NCBI GenBank assembly: GCA_902806575.1
Contig: CADCXD010000004.1
Span: 682,001-746,000, forward strand
Direction of reading: 5' to 3'
DNA length: 64,000 nucleotides
Source of the DNA: Jackrogersella multiformis
Lineage: Eukaryota > Ascomycota > Sordariomycetes > Xylariales > Hypoxylaceae
In this document: piece by piece, positions 1 to 12,756 of the stretch
How the letters are laid out: every line of letters begins with the position of its first letter
Numbering within the stretch: the stretch's first letter is position 1
Notes under the pieces: model-generated
Seen by the model: the letters and a program-made list of their open reading frames with translations, nothing else
The model's database searches: none
Told to the model about the DNA's origin: nothing
Translations under genes and position numbers: made by a program

Positions 1-285
1 CTTATCAATTATCAAAAAGTTGAGTCGATTCACATTGAGATGATATGTAGGTACATATAACAAGGATCCACCCACACTAGGTACTTAGGTACTTGCACAG
101 CACATGCATCAAATCTATCTGAATTTGCATTTGCGTTTTAGTCACTGAGCCTAAGCCAGCCTAGCAGCCTTAGCTCAGCAAACACCCAATCAAAGTAGTT
201 CCTGCCCCTCCATTTTGCACGGAGGAGATCCCGAGCGAGGGGATTATAGATATTTATAACCGGACGTTACTTCAACACACCACAT

Positions 286-393
286 GGGAGTTTGGCCGAG
301 TGGTTAAGGCGTCGTGTTTAGGTCTTTCAAGATATCTTGGAACATCTGTAACCGCGATGGGAAACCGCGCAGGTTCGAATCCTGCAGCTCTCA
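286..393 (+). tRNA. tRNA-Leu (anticodon UAG) with intron
   Basis: The sequence folds as a class II tRNA. The 7-bp acceptor stem GGGAGTT pairs with AGCTCTC (386-392) with discriminator A393. The D arm contains GCCGAGTGGTTAAGGC, and the T arm GCAGG-TTCGAAT-CCTGC lies at 371-385 and the bases just before it. The anticodon stem TCGTG (312-316) pairs with CGCGA (353-357), which places the anticodon TAG at 319-321. An intron of about 29 nt (323-351) begins one base 3' of the anticodon, the standard position for eukaryotic nuclear tRNA introns. A long variable arm follows, as expected for leucine. Residual doubt concerns the exact intron borders. Confidence 0.92.
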
Positions 394-1827
394 ATACTTT
401 TTTCTATTTTTCTCCTCCATATAAGCCATCTGTGGGAATCTACTCGTTCATTTTTTTTTTCTTTTTACCATTTGATTGAATAGAACCTTGAAGTTGTCGA
501 TCATCAAGTACCTGGGTACTCCTTACCCACTGTACCTGTATCTGTGTTGTACCTTAAGGCACAGCCAACGCTTTCCTATTCTCCAATATACCAAACGAAA
601 CCAAAATACATTAGCAACAGACCTTTTGATGCCAGAAGAATAATATTGATAAACATTTTGGTATTAACCTAACAAGTAAACTACATATCTACCAAGTTCT
701 CGAGCAGCCTGAACAAAACCTCCCATTGCCTCTAGCTATACGATAAATTGGTCCAACAATGTACACCCAAGTATTCGTAGTTTCGGAATGCCTCGTTATA
801 CCCCTCTCCTATCATATCTACGCGCCTGTGTAGAGGTCGTGACAAGAGGTGCGGCATACGTAAGGGTATATACGCGTAAATGTAATTCCAATGATCAATT
901 CCAACTACCTATCTAACGATCTGCAAAAACTGCTGCAGCTCATCCGATAGCAAACCTTGCGAGCAACGCGAAATACTTTGGTACCCTCGCTTTCTTGTTG
1001 CTCCATCGACGCCATGCCCGGGCCTAGATCGTGAAGGGGGCAGCCCGTCAGCGGACAGCGCATGGCAGCGTTTCCAAGCTAGTGGTTGTAGCTGGAGGCT
1101 GGGAGAATATAAAGTTGGGAACGCGTAGACAACTAAATTCCCCTTAAACACCCGGGATCCGATGCGTTGGTATCCTGTGCTCCGATATTTGCCGTCCTTT
1201 GGGAATGTCCCATAACCGTAACGCCGTAAAGTCCGTCGCGACGGCATTTACTGTATGTACTATACTGTACGTCCATCAAACACGCAGAGCCGTTCCCAAC
1301 AAAACTCGCGGATCCATAAACTCCAATGCTTGCATCCTGACCCTGAAAATTCCTGTGATTATGATTATTGAAAAATCCTGCCGCGTGGGCCGCCTACCTG
1401 TCCACCGAGTCTGCTGGGATGATCGAGGTTATGTCATGCATCTTTGTCTCGGCTAGTAGGCCATGAAAGTGTCAAATCTCCGAACCTCTACTCTCATCAG
1501 GTGTGATATAGCCAGTCAGCTTCGTGATTCAACGCACAAACTTAGCATGTTAGTCGTAAGGTAGCGGTACTTCAAATCCCGCTCGTGCTTGATTCCGTCT
1601 TATTCATCAACGAAGAATTCGCGATCCTTCCGATCCATGAAAGCTCTTATGTAAGACATAGCTTTGGTCGCTTCGAATGCCGATAGGACAGCCGAGCGCA
1701 TAAATACTCGCAATAGCATATGCTCGTTGTCCCGACTCGCGCGGTCGTGATGCCTCCAATATAAACGTCGTGTGGTAGATGAGGGCGAGGATCAATGCCC
1801 CGCTCTCGCTAGCCCAAGTCGAGGCTC
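394..1827. other. Intergenic, no gene recognised
   Basis: Short open frames occur on both strands (for example 909-1247 and 1199-1456), but none shows a recognisable domain or a convincing exon structure. Immediately 3' of the tRNA is a T-rich stretch that can serve as a Pol III terminator (around 394-417). Confidence 0.6.
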
Positions 1828-3274
1828 TCATTCGATCAATGGCTTTTTCTGACCTCCTACGAGGCAAAGTCCTAATGTCGCTAAAGCATTATTGTCGTTG
1901 GCCAAGACGATGTTTCTCGCCGGCAGCATCGGATTGTTCGGATCGACGGAGGAGGCATCTTTCGCCGCTTGCTCGATAGCATCCATTTCTTCCTTACAGG
2001 CCTGGTGATCTAACGGGCATATGACGATAGGTTGCCGAAGAGTAATATCGCGAGCCGACGTCAACTGCGCCTGCGTTTTAGAAAATGTTAGTGACAATTC
2101 GCAAATGAACCCTCTCTGGTGTCCTCGTCATATTCTGATGGATATACCTTGATCGTAAGATAAAACTCAATTTTGTAGAGCGTAGATGTCGTTGTAAATG
2201 ATGTGACTTCGTAGTTCGGGAAGGCCGGCTGCCCTCTTCGGATGATGCCGTTCGCGTCTCTCAGGTCCTTATGAGGAAATATAATTCCCATATTGGTCAC
2301 GTAGCCCGCCTCAGGTAGTTTGGTCCCGATGTTCTGAGTATACTTCTGCAACCTGTTAATTTTCTTGGTCGGTTCGTCTCCCTCGGGATTATAAGTGATC
2401 TCCTCTTCGATCGCGAGCGTGATCTTCTGTATGGTAACCTTCCTCGCCTTCGTCATCCAATCTAGATTCGGCGCCAGCTTGATGTATACCGTGATAGGGT
2501 CCATGGGTCCGTAGCTCCATCTCGGAAGCGAGATGCCGAGCGTCACTATGTTGTCGGTGGTCGCGACCTTGTGCTCGGGTCGGTTGTACATTCCAAAGGT
2601 CGACAAGGTGTCATACCGCTGCAATGGGACGGGGAATGCGTATTTATTCTGCACGCTCTGCCCCTGCTGCACGGTAACCACGAGTTCATAGAACGTCTCC
2701 GCTGTCCTGCTTGGAAGCTGCAACGACGCAGGCGGTATCCTTCGGTTCGTTTCCTCGCCGCCTCGGCCGAATGGGATGAACAAAACAAATGGTAGATCCA
2801 TGGCCATGACGCTTTCCGCTTCCCTGCCCGTCGCGCATCGATACAGCAGGAGCTCTTTTCCGACGACATCGGTAGAATCGCGACGAGGCGTGCCGAGATG
2901 ACGCTTGGCTACGTTTTCGGCGGCTGGGTGGATTGTTTCTCTTCTCTGCAAACATATCCGCACCAGGGAGACGGCGACTGGTGCTGAATAACCTGACGAC
3001 GGTCTGATCTCAACTTTTCCTTCGATGCGCGGCTACGTACGTTTTGTCAGTTCGGTTAGGCAGGTAATAAAGGTATCGATCGCGTGGAGGTGGCCCCGGT
3101 GGTCGGCGCCACGCATACCCCCACATCGAGGAGGCGGAAACAAACAGTCAGATAGTTATGAGATGGGAAGAAATGTTAGCTTACCAACGTTGCCGATATT
3201 CCGGGGTAGCCAACTAGAAAACTGCTATTCGGAGGGCCAGAAACCCGGACGGAAGCCTGCACTCGTTCTGCCAT
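1828..3274 (-). CDS. Arrestin-fold (arrestin-like N/C domain) protein
   Basis: This is a three-exon gene read on the minus strand. Exon 1 is 3274-3185 (30 codons, starting MAERVQASVRVSG), exon 2 is 3032-2148, and exon 3 is 2070-1828. Both introns (3184-3033 and 2147-2071) have GT-AG borders and upstream CTAAC branch sites, and all junctions are phase 0, giving about 405 aa. The product has the beta-rich arrestin fold: an N-terminal segment ending EIRPSSGYSAPVAVSLVRIC, a central RRETIHPAAENV region, and a C-terminal arrestin domain with GTLYKIEFYL-like and TLRQPIVICP motifs. It ends in GGQKKPLIE. Fungal arrestin-like proteins often link cargo to ubiquitin ligases in endocytosis. No PPxY motif is visible here, so the partner is unknown. 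Family assignment is firm; cellular role is inference. Confidence 0.85.
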
Positions 3275-6200
3275 CTTCGCGCGCCGCTTCTAGCTGGAGG
3301 TTGGAAGTGGGAGAAAAGGCACAGGTTGAAAGTCGGCTAGGCGCATCTATTCCTTTCACTGACGGCTATAAGAGCCGACGCCTCTTTGCGAAATGCGATC
3401 TTGGTATAGTCCGGAATGAATTGTGGAGAGCATTACATGTCAGATTCTAGCCGTCGCGGTAGTTCTGTCTAGACTCGGGTGCGAGGCTAGATAATCTATG
3501 GCCGAAGTTGTTGTCGTTGCTGTGCTGCCGTTAAAGATGATGGCGACTGGTGACTGGTGTTGCTTATCGAGGAGATTGGGGACGGCAGGTTACAAAAGGC
3601 GGGACGGGGATACAGCAATTGGACTTTTGGTTGCTACCGGTTGGGAGATGGGTGGCTGAGGTAAGGATGCGAAGTTCCAAGTTGGCTGGCGGTATAGGCT
3701 AAGGTACCTAAGTTCCAAGGTTGGTAGAGAGAGAGAGAGAAAAGTACGTAGGGCAAAGCAAAGCAAAGCAAAGCAAGTAGGGACACAGCCCACCCGCTTT
3801 GACAAGAGTTGACCGGCGAATGATGGTAAAAGCAAGCCGCGTACTATATCCTCATGGGGTTCTGCAATTTGGGTCCTGGGTCCTGTCCTGGGCCTGGGGG
3901 TTGTTAACTCGAATTTGAAAGTTGAAGTTGGTAAGTGTTTTTTTGTATCCGCCGTTCGGTTTCTACCCCGGGTACCTAGGTAGATAGGTACCTAATAGAC
4001 TTCAAAACTGCTACACGCAGATAACGGCAGCCGAGAAAGGTTAAATGTACCCTAGTAGCTAGTATCATCCAACGTGGAGGGGATCATTTAGGTTCTAGGA
4101 GACGTTTGTTTGTGTGCATTCGGGCAGTTTACATTGAATTGAATTGGACCTTATTTTTGGCCTTTCTTCCTTTTCCGTTGTTCCTCGAGAAACGATGTCA
4201 ACCCCACAAATTGTAAGCAGGACAAGCCGGGGTTTTTCTTCTTGTCATTAAAAAACTCGGGTAACAAACCCGTAGGAATCGCAGGAAATGCAGGAAATGC
4301 AGGAGATGGTGTTCCAGGTGTTCCAAGGTTGGAAAGGTTGGAAAGGTTGGGAGCGATAGAATAAAAGAAAGCTGACTCTGACAGATTACTACCTGCCCTG
4401 AAGGTTTAAAGCTGAATGGGGAAATTAGCAGCTGCCGTACATCCAAGGTCCAAGCAAGGTCCACGGTCCAAGGTCTGGTCTGAGGTCCCATAGAGTACGA
4501 AGATTTGGGGAAACTCCCACCAACTGACACCACAGCCAATAGACGGCCGCTCCGAATCGGGCGGTTAGGTACCTTGGTACGGTGGAGTTTGCATTGTACC
4601 CAGGTAGGTACCTATATACAACGATAATGTATGGATGGGTACTTTTCACATGTATGTACTTAGACCTAGCCCGTACTTATGTAGGGCACCAACACCTGCC
4701 TGCCAGGCATTTCTATAAGTCTTGGTACCTAGGCCAAATATAAATCATGGATATTTAAGTACATATGTACCTATAAACCGTACAAATAACCCATAACCTC
4801 ACCTGATCTTATGTAGGTAAGTGTTTATTTGATAACCAAAACATAATCATAATTCTAAGGTTTAGAAAATACCGTTATCAATGACGACACATATAGACTA
4901 ATGATGTTAGTGAGATGTTGAAATAGGTAGCACCCTAGGACTTATTCGATGGTCCCGAGATACCTAACCTGCCTTCTAGGTATTTTAGCTTGCCATGACT
5001 ACACTAGCACTACTAGGGGCGATCTGTCGATACAGCCTTGAAAGGTTGGAAGTAATAGCAGTATATTTTATATCCGTAGGAGGTAGGTATGGCTTATTCT
5101 CTTGCTTATAGACGTCGGTGGTCTTTTGAAATCATTAGTTATTTTCTACCTAGGTACATACCTACCTAGGTAGGTAGATTGGCAATTCATAAGTGGGTAT
5201 ATACCTAGGTATTATAAGGAATATTATAAAAATATACCTATTATATGAGAAAAAGGGGTATTATGCACGGCCACGCGTGCGAGTGTAACTTCGGATGATT
5301 GCGACAAGTTTCCCTTTGCATGGAAGTCTTCTCGATCGCTAATGTATTACGCTCAAGAAGGCCTCCGTGCATGTACAGAACGTTGAAAGGTTCTTTGGTT
5401 TGGGGGCCGAAGTAGCAGAGCGGAAGCTCGAACCTGGCAGGCTGGATGAGGCTGACGATCCTACAAACTACCTACCCCTGCTTGCTGATGCGTACGTACA
5501 TATATGTAAGTACCTACAGTAGGCAGGTACACCATTGTCATATTATTGTGTACCTAGGTCTCTGTTAAGGGTTAAAGCCGATAATGATACGATACCTAAT
5601 AGTATCTACCTAGGTACCTAGGTAGATATAGGTAAGCTAAGGTAGGTATTGATTCTACACTAGATGCAGCTGTTCACTATCTAGGTAGGTCTCTATCTAT
5701 ATACCAGGTATGTATTTTATATAAAAGGTAAGCGATGAATAATACCTACTTACGAGGTAGCCAACCAGATGATCGAAAATACATGGACAATGAAGCAAGA
5801 AACTACCTACCTGGGTAGACTGCTAGGTAATATTTGTCAGACCAAACTGGTTGCTTCACTCGTACTGATGAACAACCTTGGAAGTGCTCTTTAATATCAG
5901 CTGCGTCTAGCGCTTACATCCAGTGGGCAAGACGCAACGAATCCTACCAATCCGCTTGCGAAGCTGCATGCGCCATTGCCGCCTAGCGATGCAACCCTTA
6001 CTTGTGTGGCATCCATTCTGCGGGAAAGGAGCGTCCCCAGGGATCAATGGGATGATTCGCAGACGTTGATCCCACGTGTTTCTCTCCCTAATAGTTCCTC
6101 TTACAGAACTGCAGGTGAGAATAGTTACGAGTTACGATGATAGGTAGGGCAATATAAATGCAACCTCCAGGGCTGCATAAAACTGCCTGTAGTACGTACC

Positions 6201-6626
6201 TACGGTTAAGTACCTAGGTACCGAATAAACTGCTAACTTCCAGGTCTTAACGCAATTTCCCCATCAAACCTTATGGTCTATTACGACCGGTAAGGACCGC
6301 CGTGCCTACCTCCAAGGTATGTACTTTACGTAGTACCTAGGTAGGTACTTAAGGGTTACAGGCCCAGGTAGATCCATTCATACCCTCGTAGGGATACCTA
6401 GCAGCCTTAACTAACCCCTTTGCCCAATCAAATTTAGGTTGCAAATAGCCCCCGCATCCGGCCCCTGGATTTTCCAAGCTTATCAATTTAGTCTCCTCCA
6501 CTATTTTTATCCTAAAGTTGTTAACGCGTGATTGAATCGCGACTTTTTCAACTTCCAACTTCGAATCGTCCCTTGCACCATTCCATGCCATTTCATATTC
6601 ATATTCATATCATTGCATAGCATAAC
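3275..6626. other. Long AT-rich intergenic spacer rich in TACCTAGGTA-type palindromes
   Basis: No gene is recognised. The spacer holds an (AG)n run near 3726-3741, a (GCAAA)4 array at 3753-3772, and degenerate short repeats at about 4285-4350. Many copies of the palindromic words TACCTAGGTA and CCTACCTAGGTAGG occur, for example near 3970, 5150-5180, 5605-5640, 6205 and 6330-6350. The open frames at 3590-3835 and 4198-4649 are built largely from these repeats and are judged spurious. Confidence 0.7.
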
Positions 6627-7192
6627 ATGTCCGTCACTCTTCATACAACACAGGGTGAGCTCAAAATCGAGATCTTCTGCGAAAGCGTACCCAAGACTGC
6701 CGAGGTACGTCTAACTGATCTTCCCTCACGATGATGTCGAGTAGCTGTAACTAACCAGGTATGTCATAGAATTTCTTAGCCCTCTGCGCGTCAGATTACT
6801 ATGATCAATCGCCATTTCACCGCCTGATTCCGGGCTTCATGGTCCAGACAGGTGGTCCTGCAAACCCGACGACGGATAACCCGAAAGGCGGCCGATCTAT
6901 ATGGGGTGGAACCTTCGAGGACGAGATCCGGCCAGCTCTTAAGCACAACGCGCGGGGGATCGTATCTATGGCGAATAAGGGCCCCGGTACCAATGGCTCG
7001 CAGTTCTTTATCCTCTTCGACAAGGCGCCCCATCTAGACGGTCTCAATACTATATTCGGAAAGCTTATTGGAGATGACAGTCTCGTTACCTTGGCGAAAT
7101 TAGAAGCCCTCGAAGTAGATAAGAAGAATCGACCGAAGGAAAAAGTGTTGGTTGAGAAAGTTACTATCCATGCCAATCCACTTGCAGAATGA
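6627..7192 (+). CDS. cyp10: Cyclophilin-type peptidyl-prolyl isomerase, PPIL3/Cyp10 class
   Basis: Two exons (6627-6704 and 6770-7192) flank a 65-nt intron with donor GTACGT, a CTAAC branch and acceptor CATAG. The product is 166 aa, the usual length for the single-domain PPIL3 class. It starts MSVTLHTTQGELKIEIFCE and carries the cyclophilin signature FHRLIPGFMVQTGG with the catalytic Arg, then NGSQFFIL, HLDGLNTIFGK and the class-typical end VEKVTIHANP. It catalyses cis-trans isomerisation of Xaa-Pro bonds. Human PPIL3 associates with the spliceosome; the same role here is inferred. There is no signal peptide or transit peptide, so it is probably nuclear or cytosolic. Confidence 0.95.
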
Positions 7193-8811
7193 AGATCAAA
7201 TACTTAGTTTCTCTCTACGATGCACGGAGAAGACCTACGGCTCGAGAAGCTAGTTGAACGAGGAGGTCTGGTCTGCGGCACTTTAAGGTTTAGATCCTAG
7301 AGGCATCTACGATCATGGGCATCGATCATGGATGGCATGGTACTATGTCTACTAGAACCACTGCGACCACTACTCGCTTCGATCTTGTCATTGCGAAGCT
7401 TGCCAATTCACAAGGTGGGCTCTCTCCCTTTTGTCACGGCGGCATGCCTGCATATAATAAAGCATATGCTTTTCATTGTCGAATCAAGATCACAGGATCT
7501 TTTCATTCTATAACACGGTCGACAACGTGCAAGTTCAGAAGAAAATCATGTGTTTATTACGCACTTGATAACTTATCCAGTGGGATATAAGAGTTCGTTG
7601 GCTCGAGCAAGCTTCAATAAGAGATCCTAAGCTCTGGATAAATCGTCAAGGCTCGCTTCAAATACCTACCTAGTAAGTACCTAAACAGTCAAGAGGATAA
7701 TGAATCTATTATGGTTTATAATCAGGAAGCTATACGCGGCTGTTGCGTCATAAATAAAAACTACAAGTGTTATCACCACGGCTTACCACGCTGCCACTTA
7801 CCCTAGCTACCCAGGTAGCTGAACGAACAATTATAGAGGGTGCTAGAAATAAATCAGGTTATTCAGTGAACGATATTTAACATACCTATGGCAAATTTTA
7901 CCAGTTCAAACCTATTCAAGGCACGTCTCTGTTCTGTCGAGGGGGACCTACGAGCCGGTAGGAACATAACGAGACGAGCCAAATCTTTGAGCACAGATTC
8001 AACAAGGATCAGCTATGGCTTAATCTACCTTAGTCATCATCCTTCGATTTGGCATTAATCCTCTCAGCAGCGTGTAATATACCAGTAAGTTAGTGTCAAA
8101 ATAATAACTACACTTGCTAATATAGCATTTTAGTAGAGTTCCAGTTGGTGACGCTACCCATAAACGTATAAAAAACGACCGGGAAATCCCCCAAACTAGG
8201 TACCTATGTCAAGTATGTAAAATCCATTGAACGATTGCCAACTTCGATAACAGTTACTGTCAGGGGACAATACCGTGGCTAGCCCTATGAACCCTTAAGA
8301 ACATGGGCTCGAGCCTGATCTCTATGTAAGGATGGCTTCGCCCCTTTTTCATACCTTCAAAATGCGCCGGGATTAATGGCCGCACTATTATACACACCCA
8401 TGAAACTAACTCCCCTAGTCTTTTATGTACTCTGCCACGCGGCCAAAACATAAGTGTCTCTGGTATTCCCTGACAATCGCCGCTCGATTCAGAACATTTA
8501 GGATCCTTTCAAGGGCGCATTTTGACATCAATGAACTACTTCCATCAAAGTCCCATAATGGAAAGGTCATGATGCCTTTAACACCACAACAAATTAAAGC
8601 AGGAGAACATCAGGTTAACCGTATAAGCTGTAGTATTTGCTGATGGGGTCGCTTGGCTTCGGCTCTCCCAGATGGCCATTCATGAACGAGAACGTCGATA
8701 ATAGCAATTAGAACCTCCACAAGTCAAGTTCCGAGATATGATATCTGTATAAATTCTCTATGGATTTGTTGACGGCGACTACTAAAACCCTGACATCGTT
8801 TCCCTCGCCAT
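7193..8811. other. Intergenic, no gene recognised
   Basis: Only short open frames without domain similarity are present. It is the 3' flank of both neighbouring genes, since the cyclophilin and the SET protein converge here. Confidence 0.6.
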
Positions 8812-11216
8812 TCATGTGAAGGATACATGGACATCTTGCGCCTGAGTAAACTCCGGACAGCGCGTATCAAAGGTCTCTTTCTCGCCACAACAAATGCTGT
8901 AGACAACACTTGCATACTCCTTGGCTACCAGGCAGAGCTCAGGTGCGAGCTTTGCGTAAGCGATGATCATCTTCAAGAGTGCCCCTAGGATGTATTGGTG
9001 GATCATTCCCCAGCGCTTTATCTCCAGCACGGCCTTTTTCTTGTTTTTCTCGTCCACTGCATCCCTTGGGGGGCTCGCCTCGATGACAAATCCGAGCGCC
9101 TCGAACCCCCTGAGAATCATCTCTAGCCCGTCCGCTAGTTTGTTCTTTCCGATCAGCGCCGCGCCCAGTCCGAAATACGCGTCCCACACCTCGATGCGCG
9201 GCAACACCGACCCGTCCGGGCTGGCTTTGTATGTCTTCTCCAGGCTCTCGAGGATCTTGGTTACCCGCGTCAGCTGCGCCGCGGAGACGCCCGGCTTCAG
9301 CGTCGCCTTGATGTTTTGGCACAGAGCCATGCGCTCCGGGATGGTCTTCCGAGGCGTGCGGCTCTTGTCCAGACACAGCGCGCAGCGGCACACAAACCCC
9401 CAGCCTCGGAGGTGCTTCTGGGTCTCCTCGAAGGTCTCGAATGGCTCGGGGCTGCTGTACCCGAAGTGCAGCTCCGTGTCCGCGGCGACGTCCGCGCACG
9501 CGCGCACGATCTGCATGTCGCCGATGAAGGCGCGGCGGCAGTTGGTGACGCAGGAGTGGTTGATGCGCGACGCGACGGGCCAGATCCCGCACGTGCTGTA
9601 AGCGTCGGACTCGCCGGCTTTGTCCTCGCTGTGCTCCTTCATGGCGGCTATAGTGGATTTGTAACTGCTGCGCGGGGAGCCGAAGCTGTTCAGCCGGATG
9701 ATCTCCGCGACGAGGAATCTGTGTTCTTGTCGTTAGCTTTGTCGTCGATGCGACGCTTATGTTCGAAGGGGGGCAACCTACGTATCAACTACGGGGGCTC
9801 CCTCCACCCAAGATTCGGCAACTGCGGGATAGTCGCCATGATGCAAGTTGGTGAATATATCCGCTCCTTCGTGGTTGTGGTATATCTTCTGGATAATCTG
9901 CCTGATGAGGGTTGCCTGCCCGCCCATACACATAGTCCCGGAGCTCAGGTTCATTAGGATGGTCGTGTTAAACCGGCTAAGAGGGGCGTCGTCGTCGGCG
10001 AAGCTATACGCGAAGGCCTTCTCGCATAGTAAGAGCTCGCCCGCCTTGACTGGCTTCGTGGTGAAGAGACCCTTGCCTCTACCGGGCGAATCACGGACAG
10101 CCACCGAGCCGACGTATGTTGCACAGTCTATCAGAGGTGGAGTAGCTTCGGCCTGTTTGTACATTTTGGTGAATTGGTACGATCCCGTTTCCTCCTCGCG
10201 AAGGCGTTGTCTGACTCGCTTGATCTCGGTCCATGCGTCCGAGTTCCCGGGGTTAGAACGCACGAGGACTAGAAGTTTCTCCAAGCAGGGGCTAAACTTC
10301 CCAAGTGAGTAGAGCGCCTTGGCCTCTCTGAATAGGGCTTTCTCGCTCTTGTTGCCCTTTTGTGCATCGCCGAGGGCTTTCTCCGGCCGGTCGAGATGGA
10401 GGTTGGAGAGGGAACGGTTGAGATGAGCTAGTTGCACCTCTTCAGGGGTCTTGGCAGCACGTATGGCCTCTGTGTACCTTTGGGCTTGGGTTAGCATCTG
10501 GCGAAATCCTCAAGCTTGCCCATAGTTACTCACAGACAATCTGCTTCGGCCCAGTCCCGCTTCTGGACTGCTGTGTTTCCCTGCAACCGTATGTCCCGAG
10601 AACTCTCATCAAGACTCTTGACTCGCTTTCTCCACTTCAGCGGGATGCGAGGGTCGTCATCCTGCAGCCAGATGATGTCGCTGACATGATCGACTCGCAG
10701 ACTATATTGGTCGTCGGTAGTAACCTTGAAGAACGGCTCCTTGACGATGCAGACATCTCCTAGTTGAAGAATATGTCTCTTACTAACCGTAGACTCCTCG
10801 GGCTGGTTGTAGAGCTGAAGCAGAACCGCGGTACCCTCCTCATCTTCAGCGACGGCCATGACCGCGGTTATTCGGTCGGGCGGCGTCAGGATGTGGATCA
10901 ATGCTCGGCTCCCCCGGTGATGGTGCTCGAGCATCATGCACGATATCATCAGAGGTCTGAGTTCCCGCATGGGACGGACGCAAGGGGGGTAGTAAGGAGG
11001 CACTTGCGAGGTGGAAATCATGTAGCCGTCTCTCTGACTCGACTGTGAAGCCGCAGCGTAGGCACGCTTTATCATGAACTGGGAGACGATGAGGTGAGGG
11101 GGAGGGTGATCTCGAGGCTTCTCGCCCTTCCGACGACTCGCTCGCAGCGCGTTTCTTTTGATCTGGTCGAAGAAGGAGAGATAGTGTTTATCATCAGAAA
11201 TGTCTTTGGTATTCAT
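8812..11216 (-). CDS. TPR-SET protein, SMYD-like putative lysine methyltransferase
   Basis: Three exons are read on the minus strand: 11216-10534, 10477-9782 and 9718-8812. The introns are short (56 and 63 nt) with GTGAGT/GTAGGT donors and CTAAC branch sites. The summed coding length is divisible by three and gives 761 aa. An upstream ATG at 11264 would add 16 residues; the downstream one was chosen because the conserved part begins after it. The N-terminal ~230 residues are family-specific. TPR-like helices follow (NTAVQKRDWAEAD, then YTEAIRAAKTPEEVQLAHLN), then a split SET domain: GRGKGLFTTKPVKAGELLL, INHSCVTNC and FGYSSPEP, followed by the post-SET cysteines CRCALC. These are the SAM and substrate-site motifs of SMYD-type enzymes. 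No MYND zinc finger is obvious. The substrate is unknown. Confidence 0.88.
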
Positions 11217-12756
11217 CGTGAATTTAACCCCTTTAATATCTCTAATAGAGCTCGAAGAGTGCAAGTATATGGATGGAGTTCAGTAAGATAGTTAGAATTC
11301 CCTGAGATAACATAGATGGGGAGGGAAGATATATAGGAGAACCTAGAACTAGATAGGTTCGGGAACAGTTCACCGGGAAAACTTTCGACGGGCTGCAAAC
11401 AGCTGAGCACTCAATCTGAGTCGCTGCCTTGTTTGAGGACCTACAAACGAAAGGTCTCGTTGAGACCTCTTTCGTGGCTCCAATCATCCGACAAAGGTGT
11501 AGACGGCCTGCAACATCGTTTGCTCTGAATGTTGTCGGCCCAAATAATTGGATCATGCAACTATCCAGAGACTCGCGCTCTCTTGCGGCTCGGGCTATCT
11601 CGGTCTCCCCCCGAGCCAATCGTAGGATTTCGTCGTCAGATATCAGTTAAACTACCTTATACAAATAGCTATGTACGTTGTACACCGGGGTGGGCAACTA
11701 GTAAAGTTGCTGCAAGACCCCTCGGAGGCGACACTCATCGTACAGCCGATCAGTGACACTTAGGCTTCATGTACTATGCTCGTCGATTCAAGCGCGCGGC
11801 TGCCTGATCCTACTACCTTTCCTTATACATACATATAAAGAGCACATAGATACCTACATCGCGACGATGATATTATTAAGCTACATAGGTAATTCCATGG
11901 AATATAACATCAAATTATCAATCATATTTCAACAGAAAAACCTCAATGCAGCTTTTACATCCAAGTTATGGGTGGAGAGAACATTCCCACTGAGTGTTCA
12001 TGTTATGAGCTATGCTACCCTAACAGCCTGGGTAGTACTTAAACAGGTAGGTAGTTTTGGGAGGCACGACAGTGCAAACTAGGAACGGTTAAAGAGAATC
12101 ATGAGTATCAAAATATATAACCGTTCTTTATCACGCTGTCTTACATCCTAACATAATGTTCAAGCGATCAAATGAAGGTATACAATGTTCAATATTATGT
12201 AAGGGGCTTGATAATTAGCAGAATAACGACGGATTAAAGGTGAACAGGCTGTATTAAATTATACGACTGACTATCCCTTAATTACTCGATGAACACTTGC
12301 GACCTACTATAATAGATATAAGTTACCTAAATAAGGATGCCAAGGGATATAAATACAGTATAAAGCAGTATTGATCCCACGGCTTACGCACTGTCTTCAA
12401 ATACTTGACTCGGCCGCTTCTCAAATGCTTTTTGGCCTGGAACCTCTTAAACTTCCTCTATTTAACAGATTCCCCTAGGTACGAGCCCGGATTACGAAGA
12501 AGACTTTATTCATGAGCGCTGATGATATTTAACCGAGTATTTGTATGTGGAGGTCCTCACAGAGACGAAAAGCATGCACGACATTGTCAAGAACTCATCA
12601 CTGCGGCGATGGGAACCCGACCAAACTGATATAGTAGTAGATAAGCTGCTCGCCTATATTTAAGCTGACCGTTGTAAAAGTTTAGCTACCATTTTCTCAC
12701 ACAAGGAGAAGATGGAGCTTGTGTTCATGATGTCTAGGGTGCTAAGCTCGACCGCT
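11217..12756. other. Intergenic, AT-rich, no gene recognised
   Basis: It holds the upstream region of the SET-protein gene, then AT-rich sequence from about 11.8 to 12.7 kb. Open frames at 11242-11756 lack recognisable domains. A first noncoding exon of the SET gene could lie here but cannot be shown. Confidence 0.5.

Noticed and set aside
909..1456. Open frames of 112 and 85 codons
   Set aside because: No family similarity, poor codon use, no splice partners.
1545..1595. tRNA-like T-arm word (TTCAAATCCCGC)
   Set aside because: No complementary acceptor, D or anticodon stems could be built around it.
8939..9957. Long frames on both strands inside the SET-protein gene
   Set aside because: Out-of-frame or antisense shadows of GC-rich exon sequence; none has domain similarity.
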